A stretch of 64,000 nucleotides of DNA from positions 62,001-126,000 of the forward strand of contig NZ_NOIS01000001.1 of assembly GCF_004137765.1 (NCBI RefSeq), in the 5' to 3' direction. This document shows positions 1 through 10,068 of the stretch, one piece after another. The translations under genes were made by a program, and so were the position numbers. Below the pieces are notes generated by a model. The model was not told where the DNA came from. It made no database searches and worked only from the letters and a program-made list of their open reading frames with translations. Position 1 is the first letter of the stretch. Each line of letters starts with the position of its first letter. Source of the stretch: Rothia uropygialis (GTDB lineage Bacteria > Actinomycetota > Actinomycetes > Actinomycetales > Micrococcaceae).

Positions 1-32
1 CCCGGGGTCCTTGATGTTTCAAGAGCCCCGGG
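1..32 (-). terminator. Hairpin downstream of tRNA-Ser(GCU)
   Basis: Positions 1-7 (CCCGGGG) pair with 26-32 (CCCCGGG), and an inner CTTGA/TCAAG stem tightens the loop. It lies just 3' of the minus-strand tRNA-Ser, so it probably terminates that transcript. Any U-tract would fall outside the window, so rho-independent function is inferred. Confidence 0.5.
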
Positions 33-39
33 AGCTACA

Positions 40-131
40 TGGCGGAGACGGGGGGATTTGAACCCCCGGTCGAGTTTAACCCCGACCCTTCATTAGCAGT
101 GAAGTCCATTCGGCCGCTCTGGCACGTCTCC
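40..131 (-). tRNA. tRNA-Ser (anticodon GCU)
   Basis: The minus strand folds as a class II tRNA with acceptor GGAGACG/CGTCTCC, anticodon stem CTTCA/TGAAG and loop CTGCTAA (anticodon GCU), a long variable arm, and T-loop GTTCAAATC. The CCA end is encoded at 40-42. It reads AGC/AGU serine codons. It diverges from the FAD-dependent gene that starts at 255. Confidence 0.97.
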
Positions 132-254
132 ACGTGAACACGGCTCAACTCGTGATAAACGAATATCGCCGTCGAACAGCCTTAACAGCGTACCGATAAA
201 CGCACGTCATGGTCAAAACCGAAGCTCCGGGGTCGGGGCACTACTCTTGGAAGC

Positions 255-2234
255 ATGGGAAGAACGCAACGCATCGTGGTAATTGGGGCTGGTCCGCGAG
301 GGCTGTCGACCGTTGAGAGATTGGCCGCTCACGCGGCAAGCCGATCCGACAAGAACGTTGAGGTCCACCTGGTGGACCCTTTCCCTCCGGGCCCGGGGCA
401 CGTGTGGCGCACAGACCAGTCGAGACTCTTTCTGATGAACACCCCGTCGTTTTTCCCGACGGTCGTTCCCACGGACGCCACGGTCACATCCGTTCCTTCC
501 GACGGATCCTATCCGCACCCCATTTCTGCGGTCCGGGGCCTCAGCTTCGAGGCGTGGCGAGCCCGGGTCACCGCCGATCCCTCTTTTCCGATCATCGGAC
601 TCTCCGACGGAGACTTGGCCGAGGTCCATGCTCTGACACGCGAAGGATTCCCGTCTCGGAAGCTCTACGGCACTTATCTTTCTGATATTTTTGCTCGCCT
701 CCGGGCCGGATTGCCGAAAACCATGAGCTTGAACTATCACCCCCAGGAAGCCGTGCGTATCGCCTATGGGGAGCAAAATACGGGACGGCCTTATCTCGTC
801 GAACTGGGCGACGGCGTCGTTTTGTCAGCTCATTGCGTCGTACTGGCACTCGGGCACACCGATGCCAAATTGCGTGATGACCAGCAGGACCTCATGGAAT
901 TCGCCGCGAGCAGGCGATTGCACTATTGGCCGCCTGCCATTCCGGCCGACGTTCGGTGGGGCTCTCTCCCGGAAGGGGAGGAAGTCCTGATCCGTGGTAT
1001 GGGGCTGAACTTCCATGACGTGCTCGCTCAGCTGACCGAAGGGCGCGGAGGATCATTCGAGGTCGACGGGGACCATCCGCATCGCCTCACATACCAACCG
1101 AGCGGCCGTGAGCCCAAGATCTGGGCCGGGTCCCGCCGTGGGACTCCTTACCGGGCCAAAGCCGTCCTGGATTCCTACTATCCGCGCTCCACGCAAAACA
1201 AGTTCTTCACCAGAGACTATGTGGACAGGACCCAACAAAGGGCACGGTCCGAGGGGAGGGAAATCGACTTCGAGGTCGACTACTGGCCGCTGATTCGCAG
1301 GGACGCCCAATGGAATTACTACCGAACCCTTATCCGCACCGATCCCGAGGCGATCCACGGCGACCCAGCCGAATTTCTCGCCCAAGTCGAGGCGATCTTG
1401 TCGGACACCGAGCACAGCTCGTGGTGGAGCCGTCTGGACCGCTTGGTCACGGACCGGGTGGCCCCGAACCTGATTTTGACTCCGGAGCGCCTTTCGAGGC
1501 CGTTCGAGGGGCAGAGCTTCGACTCTCACGAGGAATATGCCGCGGCCGTGGTCCATTTCTTGGACCGCGACGTCGCCGCCTCCTTCTTGGGTGAAGACAG
1601 TCCTATCAAAATGGCTATTGGGTCGATGAATCAGGCACGCGCCATAGTCAAATACGCCGTCCAGGACCATGGAATTTCTGATGAGTCGTGGATCCGTGGG
1701 CTCGAACGCAAATTCGGTGGATTGGTCGAGGGCCTCGCTTCCGGTCCGCCAGTGCTCAGAATCCAACAGATGGCGGCGTTGGCACGGGCCGGCGTCGTAC
1801 GTTTTCTCGGGCCGGACCCTGTTTTCGGCGCTGACGAGAACGCTGGATGTTTCATTGCCTCATCCCCTTGGGTGCGAGGCGAACCGGTCCACTCCGATTG
1901 GCTTGTCGAGGCCCTGGCGCCGGCCAACGACGTTCGGGTGAGCACGTCGCCTTTGCTCGGGCACCTCTTCGAGGACGGGTTTGCACGTCCGTGGCAACTG
2001 CACCTGGCCGATTCCCCGGCCCCGGTGCCTTCGAAAGGCCTGGAGGTCACGGAATCACCTCACCGACTCGTCCGAGCTTCCGGCGAGCCCGAAGCCGGAA
2101 TCTTCGTTCTGGGGCTGCAACTGTCTTCGACGCAATGGGGGACTGCTATTGCGGCGGAGGCGGACGCAGAACTCAGATTCGGTTCGAGTACCGTTTCTGA
2201 CTCCAATGAGGTAGCCAGGTCAGTCTTGGGGTAG
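255..2234 (+). CDS. FAD/NAD(P)-binding protein of unknown substrate (NAD_binding_9 type)
   Basis: A 659-residue protein that opens with a Rossmann dinucleotide fold, VVIGAGPRG (GxGxxG at residues 11-16). A second region, VVLALGHTD near residue 197, resembles the ATG-type motif of FAD-dependent oxidoreductases. The overall layout matches the long actinobacterial FAD/NAD(P)-binding proteins carrying PF13454. No signal peptide or membrane segment is visible, so it is probably cytosolic. A modest GGAA ribosome site precedes the ATG at 255. The gene stands alone: a tRNA diverges upstream and decayed DNA lies downstream, so context does not reveal the substrate. Family placement is fairly sure; the reaction is unknown. 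Confidence 0.8.
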   Translation: MGRTQRIVVIGAGPRGLSTVERLAAHAASRSDKNVEVHLVDPFPPGPGHVWRTDQSRLFLMNTPSFFPTVVPTDATVTSVPSDGSYPHPISAVRGLSFEAWRARVTADPSFPIIGLSDGDLAEVHALTREGFPSRKLYGTYLSDIFARLRAGLPKTMSLNYHPQEAVRIAYGEQNTGRPYLVELGDGVVLSAHCVVLALGHTDAKLRDDQQDLMEFAASRRLHYWPPAIPADVRWGSLPEGEEVLIRGMGLNFHDVLAQLTEGRGGSFEVDGDHPHRLTYQPSGREPKIWAGSRRGTPYRAKAVLDSYYPRSTQNKFFTRDYVDRTQQRARSEGREIDFEVDYWPLIRRDAQWNYYRTLIRTDPEAIHGDPAEFLAQVEAILSDTEHSSWWSRLDRLVTDRVAPNLILTPERLSRPFEGQSFDSHEEYAAAVVHFLDRDVAASFLGEDSPIKMAIGSMNQARAIVKYAVQDHGISDESWIRGLERKFGGLVEGLASGPPVLRIQQMAALARAGVVRFLGPDPVFGADENAGCFIASSPWVRGEPVHSDWLVEALAPANDVRVSTSPLLGHLFEDGFARPWQLHLADSPAPVPSKGLEVTESPHRLVRASGEPEAGIFVLGLQLSSTQWGTAIAAEADAELRFGSSTVSDSNEVARSVLG

Positions 2235-2286
2235 GCAAACCCGTGACCGGCCCTGGGCCGGGTTTTGTGGGAGCAGTCAGGCTTCG

Positions 2287-2604
2287 CAAGATTTCGGTGA
2301 CCATCATTACGTCGCTGGTCGGAGCCTGAGAGCCTCCCGCAGGTTCACCCGTTACCGCCAGGGCGTCGGCATCGCGAACATCACCGGTCGGCCAAACGCT
2401 GGAGCCACCGTTGAAGGCCGTGTCCGGAACGGGACTGCCGTCTTTCATCAGCCGGACCTGATACTGCCTGCCGTGTCCTGGATCGGTGAAATTCGAACCG
2501 ACAAACAGTGCGGCGGTTCTTCTTCGGGAAGCAACCAGCCTCGCGGAGGCCCTGACCTTACTCACGTATGGGGCGGCCTCATCCGGATCGGTCAAAAGTT
2601 CGTC
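2287..2604 (-). pseudogene. Remnant of RskA-type anti-sigma factor (C-terminal domain)
   Basis: Read on the minus strand, about 106 codons match the extracytoplasmic RskA domain: a DELLTDPDE start, then TAALFVGSNF, RQYQVRLMKDGSPVP, SSVWPTGDVRDADALAVT and GEPAGGSQAPTSDVMMVTEI. These follow the family pattern (YQLWxI, GDV..AD.vgVTvEPAGGS..PT). The zinc-binding cytoplasmic domain and the transmembrane helix are absent, no start codon lies where one should, and the frame runs on past the expected stop into the end of the neighbouring FAD gene. It is therefore a dead fragment of a SigK/RskA-like unit. The identification rests on motif memory, without an alignment. Confidence 0.55.
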
Positions 2605-2622
2605 CTGTCGTTGCTGCTGTTG

Positions 2623-2792
2623 CTGATTTCGAAGCACCGATTCGCGGTGGCTGAAGTCTACGGCCACTTGGGGTGACGCCCCATTGCCCCCTGATCACCT
2701 GCGACGGTTACGACGCCTCGTCCGGCCTCTTCGACGACAATGACGTGGTCCATGCGAGTCTGGACAACCAAAATAAGTCGAGCAGGAGATAA
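2623..2792 (+). pseudogene. Remnant of class F sortase C-terminus
   Basis: Two plus-strand frames together resemble the end of a class F sortase. 2623-2676 reads LISKHRFAVAEVYGHLG, like the segment before the catalytic strand. After a frameshift and a stop, 2691-2792 reads LITCDGYDASSGLF, then DDNDVVHASL, recalling the family LITCGG...DNVVV end with the active-site Cys. The N-terminal two thirds are missing. Class F sortases commonly sit near SigK/RskA genes in Arthrobacter relatives, which supports the reading. Confidence 0.4.
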
Positions 2793-3182
2793 GCAGACCG
2801 AAGATACGTTCGGTATCCGCAGTCTTTCTTGGCTCTGCTTGGACCAGCTGAAGTCTCCATGGCTCAGTCATTTCAGCTTCTCTTCCGCGAATCCCTGAAG
2901 ACCCCGGGCAGTCAGTTCGCGTCCTTAGCTAGGCCGATCGTCGCTTTGCCGAAGGGCAATCCTTCCTGACTGGCCGGTTGCTTGTTCACGTGCACCACGC
3001 AGGTATGTATCTGCTCGGCGAGCCGTCCGCCCCGTTCCAGAAAGTCCAAACTTCGAAGGCCCCTTTCGGGCCGGTGACCCAAGTGACACTATGGGAACAG
3101 GCCTTGTGCCCGCGAACAGAGCGCAACGGTCAATGGCTGTAACGACAGCCTGCTCAACACTGCACCCATGAGGAGGCATTTC

Positions 3183-5066
3183 ATGAGCACCAATGTCCGA
3201 CGGGATAGCTTTTCCGACATCGCCGAACTCGCCGCGCAGCTACGCGTGGATTCGATCCGCTCGAGCACCGCAGCAGGCTCCGGCCATACCACCTCGTCGA
3301 TGTCAGCGGCAGACGTTCTTGCCGTTCTCATCAGCCGGCATCTGCGCTACGACTGGAAGAACCCCAAGAGCTCGTACAACGATCACCTGATCTACTCCAA
3401 GGGCCACGCATCGCCGCTCGTCTATTCGGTTCTCAAGGCCGCAGGCCGGATATCCGATGATGAGATGGTGACCGGATACAGGCAGTTCGGGCAGCGGCTT
3501 CAGGGCCACCCGACGCCGGAGTTGCCGTGGATCGACGTGGCAACAGGTTCACTCGGACAAGGACTGCCGGACGGCGTCGGCATTGCCCTCGCCGGGAAAT
3601 ACCTGGACAAACTCCCTTACACCACTTGGGTATTGTGCGGGGACAGCGAAATGGCAGAGGGCTCCATATGGGAAGCACTCGACAAGGCCTCCTACTACGA
3701 GCTGGACAACCTGGTCGTCGTCGTCGACGTCAACAGGCTCGGCCAGACTGGCCCCACCGAGCACGGGTGGGACATCGAGACTTATATGCGCCGGGCCGAA
3801 TCCTTCGGAGCTGCGGCAGTGAAAATCGACGGCCATGACCTGCATTCGATCGATGATGCTCTTGCCGCTGCCGGCACAGGTGGTGGCCGGCCGACCGTGA
3901 TCCTCGCCCAGACGATCAAGGGCAAGGGATTCTCCGAAATCGAGGACAAGGACGATTGGCATGGAAAGCCGTTGCCCGAGGACGCGGCGGAGAGAGCGAT
4001 CAGCGAACTGGGCGGTGAACGTGACCTCCGAGTGCTCGGTCTTGCCCCTGAGGAGACCGGTGAACCTCAGCGATCCGAAAAGACGCAGGTCCAGTTGCCG
4101 TCCTACGAAATCGGTGACAAGGTCGCGACCCGTCAGGCGTATAGCGACGCACTCGTAGCACTCGGCCACAGCGACCCTGGGGTGGTCGCCCTTGACGCGG
4201 AGGTCGGAAACTCGACTCACACCGACGACTTCGAGGAAGCCTTCCCCGAGCGCTACTTCCAAATGTTCATTGCCGAGCAACAGCTCATTGCCGCCGCAAC
4301 CGGCCTGAACGTCCGTGGTTACAAGGCCTACGCATCGACCTACGCCGCATTCCTGACCCGAGCTTTCGATTTCATTCGTATGGCCGCGATCTCCGGTGCG
4401 GACCTGCGCATCGCAGGGTCGCATGCGGGGATCGAGATCGGTCCGGACGGCCCTTCCCAAATGGGCGTCGAAGACCTCGCGATGTTTCGCTCCGTGCACG
4501 GTTCGACGGTCGTCTACCCCAGCGACGCCGTCAGCGCGGCCGCCCTGAGCGCGGAGATAGCGGACCGTTCGGGAATCAGTTATCTGCGTGCAACCCGCGG
4601 CACATTGCCCGTGATCTACTCCGAAGCCGAGAAGTTCCCCATCGGCGGTGCGAAGACATTGCGAGCCGGCGACGATGACGAGGTAACTCTCATCGGGGCC
4701 GGAATCACGCTTCACGAGTGTCTCGCCGCGGCCGACACCTTGAGCGAGAAGGGAATTTCCGCTCGGGTTGTCGATTGCTACTCGGTCAAACCCCTGGACG
4801 CAGATGCCCTCCGAGGAGCCGTGAAGGCCGCGGGCGGAAATGTCGTGATCGCTGAAGATCACCATCCAGAAGGCGGCCTCGGTGAGGCGGTCGTCTCCGT
4901 GCTTGCCGGACAGGTCTCTCCTCTGCACGTCACGCATCTCGCGGTCGAAGGCATGCCGGGATCCGGCACCAGCTCCGAGCTGCTCGATTGGGCGGGAATC
5001 GATTCCCAACACATTGTCGAGGCAGCAGAACAACAAGTGACCAACGGAGGTTCATCGACAATCTGA
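3183..5066 (+). CDS. tkt: Transketolase, animal-type short form
   Basis: Transfers two-carbon ketol units between sugar phosphates in the pentose phosphate pathway, using thiamine diphosphate; cytosolic. The 627-residue length is closer to vertebrate transketolase (about 623) than to the usual bacterial enzyme (660-700). The order of motifs also follows the animal type: TAAGSGHTTS with His35, SKGHASP, DVATGSLGQGL, the TPP motif GDSEMAEG (153-160) followed by NRLGQ, KGKGFSEIEDKDDWHGKP, and Glu365 in the pyrimidine domain. The ATG at 3183 is preferred because AGGAGG at 3171-3176 sits six bases upstream; an ATG at 3168 would overlap that site. ctaD follows after 93 bases on the same strand. Confidence 0.93.
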   Translation: MSTNVRRDSFSDIAELAAQLRVDSIRSSTAAGSGHTTSSMSAADVLAVLISRHLRYDWKNPKSSYNDHLIYSKGHASPLVYSVLKAAGRISDDEMVTGYRQFGQRLQGHPTPELPWIDVATGSLGQGLPDGVGIALAGKYLDKLPYTTWVLCGDSEMAEGSIWEALDKASYYELDNLVVVVDVNRLGQTGPTEHGWDIETYMRRAESFGAAAVKIDGHDLHSIDDALAAAGTGGGRPTVILAQTIKGKGFSEIEDKDDWHGKPLPEDAAERAISELGGERDLRVLGLAPEETGEPQRSEKTQVQLPSYEIGDKVATRQAYSDALVALGHSDPGVVALDAEVGNSTHTDDFEEAFPERYFQMFIAEQQLIAAATGLNVRGYKAYASTYAAFLTRAFDFIRMAAISGADLRIAGSHAGIEIGPDGPSQMGVEDLAMFRSVHGSTVVYPSDAVSAAALSAEIADRSGISYLRATRGTLPVIYSEAEKFPIGGAKTLRAGDDDEVTLIGAGITLHECLAAADTLSEKGISARVVDCYSVKPLDADALRGAVKAAGGNVVIAEDHHPEGGLGEAVVSVLAGQVSPLHVTHLAVEGMPGSGTSSELLDWAGIDSQHIVEAAEQQVTNGGSSTI

Positions 5067-5159
5067 TCTGGTTCTGAAGTGGTACCCGCGAGAGTCGGTC
5101 CGGGGAACGAAGGCCTGGCCCCGCAGCAATTCTCCGCCCGGCGTTTGAAAGGTGACGTG

Positions 5160-6866
5160 ATGTCTACATTTGAGTATTCGGCTTCAGAGAGCCCAGTGAT
5201 TGCACGCAAGGTCCCCCGGTCCCGGGGCAGGATTGTGGTCGATTGGCTCACGTCCACGGACCACAAGACCATCGGATACATGTACCTGATTGCGTCCTTC
5301 ACGTTCTTCCTGCTGGCAGGGATCATGGCGTTGGTCATGCGTCTTGAGCTGTTCGAGCCCGGGATGCAGATCCTAGAAACTAAGGATCAGTTCAACCAGT
5401 TGTTCACGATGCACGGCACCCTGATGATGCTGATGTTTGGCACCCCGTTGTTCATCGGCTTCGCCAACGTGATCGTACCCTTGCAGATCGGTTCCCCCGA
5501 TGTTGCTTTTCCACGGCTCAATGCTTTGGCGTTCTGGTTCTTCCTCTTCGGTTCCCTCGTCGCACTTGCCGGGTTCATCACCCCACAGGGCGCGGCATCC
5601 TTCGGTTGGTTTGCCTACACGCCACTAAGCTCATCAACGTACAGCCCGAGTATCGGTGGTGACCTGTGGGTCTTCGGTCTTGCGTTGCAGGGCTTCGGCA
5701 CCATCATGGGCGGCGTCAACTTCATCACGACGATTCTGTGTATGCGCGCACCCGGACTGACCATGTGGCGGGTTCCGTTGTTTACTTGGACGACATTGAT
5801 CAACGCCATCCTCATTATTATGGCTTTCCCTCCTTTGGCAGCTGCGCTCTTTGCACTCGGCATGGATCGCAGGCTGGGGGGCCACATTTTCGATCCCGAA
5901 AATGGTGGTGCGATCCTGTGGCAGCACCTCTTCTGGTTCTTCGGCCACCCCGAGGTCTATATCCTGGTCCTGCCCATGTTCGGCATCGCATCCGAAATCA
6001 TCCCGGTATTCTCACGCAAACCGATCTTCGGGTACAAGGGACTCGTCTTCGCGACGATCGCGATCGGTGCGTTGTCCGTGACTGTGTGGGCCCACCACAT
6101 GTACGTCACCGGTTCGGTGATGCTTCCATTCTTCGCGTTCATGTCCATGATGATCGCGGTTCCGACCGGTGTGAAGTTCTTCAACTGGATCGGGACGATG
6201 TGGCAGGGATCCATTACCTTCGAGACGCCAATGTTGTGGGTCTTCGGATTCCTGTTGACCTTCTTGTTCGGCGGCATCACCGGGATCATCCTGGCTACCC
6301 CTCCGCTGGACTTCCACTTGTCCGATACCTATTTCATCGTCGCGCACTTCCACTACACAGCGTTCGGGACGGTCGTGTTCTGCATGTTCGGTGGTCTCTA
6401 CTTCTGGTGGCCCAAGTTCACCGGCAAGATGCTCAACGAACGACTGGGCAAAATCCACTTCTGGATGCTGTTCATCGGCTTCCACACGACCTTCCTGATC
6501 CAGCACTGGCTGGGTGTGGACGGAATGCCGCGTCGTTATGCTGACTACATGCCAGAGGACGGTTTCACCTGGATGCACCAGTTCTCGACCGTCGGCGCCA
6601 TGATTCTGGCGGTGTCGATGCTGCCGTTCTTCTGGAATGTCTACATCACGACCCGCAACGGCAAGAAGGTTGAAGTCGATGACCCGTGGGGCTTTGGAAG
6701 CTCCCTGGAATGGTCGACATCCTGCCCGCCGCCACGTCACAACTTCACGGCCCTGCCGCGAATCCGCTCGGAACGGCCTGCACTGGATCTGCACCATCCC
6801 GAGTTGTCCACCAACCACGACGTCGCGTCGGCCGCCCGCAGAGCGGCTGATCGCGTCAACAACTGA
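5160..6866 (+). CDS. ctaD: Cytochrome c oxidase subunit I (aa3 type)
   Basis: Catalytic subunit of the terminal oxidase: reduces oxygen to water and pumps protons in the cytoplasmic membrane. 568 residues with about 12 hydrophobic segments. All metal ligands are visible: His85 (MHGTLMM) and His398 for low-spin haem a, His396 for haem a3 (VAHFHY), and CuB ligands His263 (HPEVY, with cross-linking Tyr267), His312 and His313. The C-terminal [13 protein letters not shown] tail is typical of actinobacterial CtaD. The ATG at 5160 follows AAAGGTG; a GTG at 5079 lacks support. Subunits II, III and IV are not nearby, so this is a stand-alone copy, possibly a second paralogue. An MgtC-like gene follows after 67 bases. 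Confidence 0.95.
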   Translation: MSTFEYSASESPVIARKVPRSRGRIVVDWLTSTDHKTIGYMYLIASFTFFLLAGIMALVMRLELFEPGMQILETKDQFNQLFTMHGTLMMLMFGTPLFIGFANVIVPLQIGSPDVAFPRLNALAFWFFLFGSLVALAGFITPQGAASFGWFAYTPLSSSTYSPSIGGDLWVFGLALQGFGTIMGGVNFITTILCMRAPGLTMWRVPLFTWTTLINAILIIMAFPPLAAALFALGMDRRLGGHIFDPENGGAILWQHLFWFFGHPEVYILVLPMFGIASEIIPVFSRKPIFGYKGLVFATIAIGALSVTVWAHHMYVTGSVMLPFFAFMSMMIAVPTGVKFFNWIGTMWQGSITFETPMLWVFGFLLTFLFGGITGIILATPPLDFHLSDTYFIVAHFHYTAFGTVVFCMFGGLYFWWPKFTGKMLNERLGKIHFWMLFIGFHTTFLIQHWLGVDGMPRRYADYMPEDGFTWMHQFSTVGAMILAVSMLPFFWNVYITTRNGKKVEVDDPWGFGSSLEWSTSCPPPRHNFTALPRIRSERPALDLHHPELSTNHDVASAARRAADRVNN

Positions 6867-6933
6867 CAAGATAGTGGGTGGACGACTGACGGAAGCTGAG
6901 GCTGCTCCGGCCGGAAAGTAGGGGATACACACA

Positions 6934-7659
6934 ATGGTTGTGGCGACGGATATCTGGACCTTGGGACCGGACTCGAATTTTGCGCTGACATCGAGCCTGC
7001 TTCTGACCTCGTTCGTTCTGTCGAGCATCATCGGCTTCGAACGTCAGCTTCGCCAGAAGCAGGCCGGCCTGCGCACCCTCATCCTCGTGGGGACAGGATC
7101 CGGGTTGTTCACGATCGTCTCGGGTTATGGGTTCGGGACCTTGCTCGGCTCCGACATCGTACTCGACCCTTCGAGGATCGCTGCGCAGATCGCCTCCGGA
7201 ATAGGCTTCCTCGGTGCGGGAGTGATCTTCACCCGCAAGAATTTTGTGCGCGGGCTGACCACGGCCGCGTCGATTTGGGTCACGGCCGCCGTGGGCATGG
7301 CCGCGGGGGCGGGACTGCCGTGGATCGCAATCGAAGGTACGATCCTGTACCTGATCGCCACAACCGTCCTCATGCCCATCGTGACAAGGCTTCCCGGGGC
7401 GTCGGACCGGAACGTTCTCCGGCTCACTTACATCGATGGACACGGAATCCTGAGGGATATCTTGTCCGAAGCGACGTCGATGGGCTATACGGCGCAGATC
7501 GAGTCGACCGAGAGAGTCGGAGACAAAGTAGTGTTGCGCGCGAGATTTCGGGGACGCCCGCCACTGCGTTCTCTCGTCGCCACTTTGACGGAGCTTTCAG
7601 GAGTGGTCAGCGTCAGGATTTCACAGGACACGGAGGGCGGGCCCAATGACGAGGATTAG
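6934..7659 (+). CDS. MgtC/SapB family inner-membrane protein
   Basis: A 241-residue protein with four or five hydrophobic segments in the first 150 residues (LLLTSFVLSSIIGFERQ, TLILVGTGSGLFTIV, SGIGFLGAGVIF, AASIWVTAAVGMAAGAGL), the MgtC/SapB signature including the conserved GFERQ and GIGFLGAG motifs. The remaining ~90 residues form a soluble ACT-like tail. MgtC proteins modulate F-type ATPase activity and survival at low magnesium in some pathogens; the role here is unknown. AAAGTAGGGGA precedes the ATG. It lies 67 bases after ctaD in the same direction and ends at a convergent hairpin, so it may be co-transcribed with tkt-ctaD. Confidence 0.88.
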   Translation: MVVATDIWTLGPDSNFALTSSLLLTSFVLSSIIGFERQLRQKQAGLRTLILVGTGSGLFTIVSGYGFGTLLGSDIVLDPSRIAAQIASGIGFLGAGVIFTRKNFVRGLTTAASIWVTAAVGMAAGAGLPWIAIEGTILYLIATTVLMPIVTRLPGASDRNVLRLTYIDGHGILRDILSEATSMGYTAQIESTERVGDKVVLRARFRGRPPLRSLVATLTELSGVVSVRISQDTEGGPNDED

Positions 7660-7685
7660 AGTTCTCAGACCCAGGAAGAACTAGC

Positions 7686-7718
7686 GGTGGCCGTTGCCGA
7701 AAGCCGGCAACGGCCACC
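7686..7718. terminator. Convergent hairpin between mgtC-like gene and katE
   Basis: A perfect 14-bp stem (7686-7699 with 7705-7718) closes a five-base loop. It lies between two genes that end toward each other, so it can serve both strands. U-tracts are weak on both sides. Confidence 0.7.
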
Positions 7719-7752
7719 CGAGAATCCGTTGTATTTGCCCCGAAGATTCCGT

Positions 7753-10020
7753 TTAGACGGAACCGCTCGTGGTCTCGAACCGCTCCCACACGCGATGCTT
7801 GCCCAGCAAGTCGGTAATTCCTTTCAACACCTCGTCAGGGCCTGAGCCCGTGACGATGCCCGGATCGTCGAGCGAATATCCGGCGCCGCGCAGGGCATTC
7901 GCCCCGGGTCCCCAAGCGCCGATCGCCTTGCCATGCCTCCATGACTCGTCGAGCAGCAGATCCACGCGAGGATCGAGGCCGGAGCCGGTTCGGACTCCGG
8001 TTTTGGCATCCTGACGTTCGGAGTCCGCCGCTTTCTTGGACGGTGCACCCGCCAGGATGATCGCGTCGAATTCCACGGAGCGGACGGTCGTGAGAGTTTT
8101 GGTGACGGGTACGCCGAAGACTTCGCCGCCGCGGGTGGACACGATGTTCGGGACCATGGAGGATTCGACGATGCTCTCATGGAGGCCAGCCAATCCTTCC
8201 GGAGCGTCTTGAGGATCCACGATAATGCCGATGACCCGACCGTTCACGGGCCATGTGCCCCTGATCTGCGACAAGGCAGGGCTGCGGTCGTCGCCGGTTT
8301 GCGCAAGCCCGTGGGCATCAGGCGTGGGCAGGCCCAGGCTGTCCGCTACTTGCTGACACAGCGACTTGTCGATCCGGGCGAGATTCTGCACCTGACGCTT
8401 CTGGATTGCCGTTTCGTAGCATTTTCCGAGCTCGAATGAATAGGCACCTACGACGTGGTCCTTTTCGATGTCGGTCAAACTATTCCAAAACAGTCTGACC
8501 TGACTGAAGTGGTCGTCGAAGCTCGCGGGAGCTGCGCGGGTCTTGACCGACTCGGCAACGGTAACGGGCAGGTCCGTGAAGGCCCCATCGGCTTCCGTTG
8601 CGGCAAATGGATTATTGCCGTCCAAGGAATTCGGCTTGTAGGGCGCGACGCCGGTATGGTCGGCCTGCTGCCCGTACCCGTCTCGGAACATGTCGTTGAC
8701 GGGGGCATGCGGTCGGTTGATGGGCAATTGATTGAAGTTCGGCCCGCCGAGGCGGGTCAGCTGCGTGTCAATGTATGAGAACAGACGCCCCTGCAACAAA
8801 GGGTCGTCGGTGACGTCGATGCCTGGCGGCAGATGACCGGGGTGGAATGCGACCTGTTCGGTCTCCTCGAAATAATTGCGCGGGTTGGAATTGAGGACCA
8901 TCCGGCCGATGAGCTGAACCGGCACCTTTTCTTCCGGGACGATCTTGGTGGGGTCGAGGAGGTCAATTCCTTCATACATCTGTTCGACAGTGTCCTCGAA
9001 GACCTGAATTCCCAGTTCCCATTCCGGATAGGCGCCGGGCTCGATGGCGTCGGCTAAGTCTCTGCGGTGGAAGTCGGGATCCATGCCCCCGGTGATCTGG
9101 GCTTCTTCCCACGTCATGGAATGAACACCCAGCTTGGGCTTCCAATGGAATTTCACCAGGCACGTCTCTGCCGACGCATTCTGCAGCCGGAACGTGTGGA
9201 TCCCAAAGCCCTCCATCATTCGGTACGAACGAGGGATCCCACGGTCGGACATGTTCCACATCGTGTGATGTTGTGCTTCGGTGTGCAAGGAGACGAAGTC
9301 CCAGAACGTGTCGTGGGCGCTCTGCGCCTGCGGGATCTCACGGTCCGGGTGAGGTTTGCCCGCGTGGATGACATCCGGGAACTTGATGGCATCCTGGATG
9401 AAGAACACCGGGATGTTGTTTCCCACCAGGTCGAAGGTGCCTTCTTCGGTGTAAAACTTGGTCGCGAAACCGCGAGTGTCCCGCACCGAGTCGGCGGACC
9501 CCCGGGATCCCAGGACCGTTGAGAACCGCACGAATACCGGTGTCCTCTTGCCCTGAGCCAGGAACCCTGCCCTGGTGACCGATTCCGCATTGCCGTAAGC
9601 CTCGAAGAACCCGTGGGCGCCGGCACCACGGGCGTGGACCACTCGTTCCGGTACACGTTCGTGATCGAAGTGCGTGATCTTTTCTCTGAAGTGGTGATCC
9701 TGAAGCAGGGTCGGGCCGCGTTCTCCGGCCTTGAGCGAGTGATCGGTGTCCTGCAGTCGGGAGCCTGCGGACGTCGTCAGGAATGAACCGTGCTGAGCAA
9801 TCGAATCGGGATCCTCGTTGGCCACTTCTCCCGTTGGTGTGCGTGGCACGACCTTGTGCTGATCTCCACTGGCACCCCACGGAGGCTGGGGATTAGTCGG
9901 CTCTTCGGCCGAAGGGTCTTCGAGGTTGGGACGGCCTGGCGGCGGAGTAAGGTTCGGTTGAGGGTTCTGACCCTTTGCAGGCTCGTCTGCTTGCGAGTGA
10001 TCTTGCTGATGGTGTGACAT
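7753..10020 (-). CDS. katE: Large-subunit catalase (HPII type)
   Basis: Disproportionates hydrogen peroxide in the cytosol. 755 residues, the usual length of clade 2 catalases with a C-terminal flavodoxin-like (class I glutamine-amidotransferase-like) domain. After a polar, disordered first ~75 residues come the catalase core motifs: catalytic His129 in [12 protein letters not shown], the [15 protein letters not shown] segment, and the proximal haem tyrosine Tyr416 in RLFSYIDTQ. The C-terminal domain begins around [15 protein letters not shown] 48-base gap separates it from the zinc alcohol dehydrogenase upstream on the same strand, so the two may share a transcript. Confidence 0.96.
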   Translation of the reverse strand: MSHHQQDHSQADEPAKGQNPQPNLTPPPGRPNLEDPSAEEPTNPQPPWGASGDQHKVVPRTPTGEVANEDPDSIAQHGSFLTTSAGSRLQDTDHSLKAGERGPTLLQDHHFREKITHFDHERVPERVVHARGAGAHGFFEAYGNAESVTRAGFLAQGKRTPVFVRFSTVLGSRGSADSVRDTRGFATKFYTEEGTFDLVGNNIPVFFIQDAIKFPDVIHAGKPHPDREIPQAQSAHDTFWDFVSLHTEAQHHTMWNMSDRGIPRSYRMMEGFGIHTFRLQNASAETCLVKFHWKPKLGVHSMTWEEAQITGGMDPDFHRRDLADAIEPGAYPEWELGIQVFEDTVEQMYEGIDLLDPTKIVPEEKVPVQLIGRMVLNSNPRNYFEETEQVAFHPGHLPPGIDVTDDPLLQGRLFSYIDTQLTRLGGPNFNQLPINRPHAPVNDMFRDGYGQQADHTGVAPYKPNSLDGNNPFAATEADGAFTDLPVTVAESVKTRAAPASFDDHFSQVRLFWNSLTDIEKDHVVGAYSFELGKCYETAIQKRQVQNLARIDKSLCQQVADSLGLPTPDAHGLAQTGDDRSPALSQIRGTWPVNGRVIGIIVDPQDAPEGLAGLHESIVESSMVPNIVSTRGGEVFGVPVTKTLTTVRSVEFDAIILAGAPSKKAADSERQDAKTGVRTGSGLDPRVDLLLDESWRHGKAIGAWGPGANALRGAGYSLDDPGIVTGSGPDEVLKGITDLLGKHRVWERFETTSGSV

Positions 10021-10068
10021 TTTTATTGCCTTTCCCTTGGTTGACCCGTGAGTGTTCGGTGGTCAGGT

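Larger units (their letters stand above)
2235..3182. other. Gene-poor stretch with two decayed genes
   Basis: About 950 bases between the FAD gene and transketolase hold no intact gene that I trust. The left half carries fragments of an anti-sigma factor (minus) and a sortase (plus), listed separately. From about 2800 to 3165 I see no recognisable coding sequence; the region just before 3171 presumably holds the tkt promoter, but I cannot place it convincingly. Confidence 0.6.

Noticed and set aside
3549-5036. Long open frame antisense to transketolase
   Set aside because: High-GC codon bias opens antisense frames; the sense strand encodes an unmistakable transketolase and the antisense product has no recognisable motif or ribosome site.
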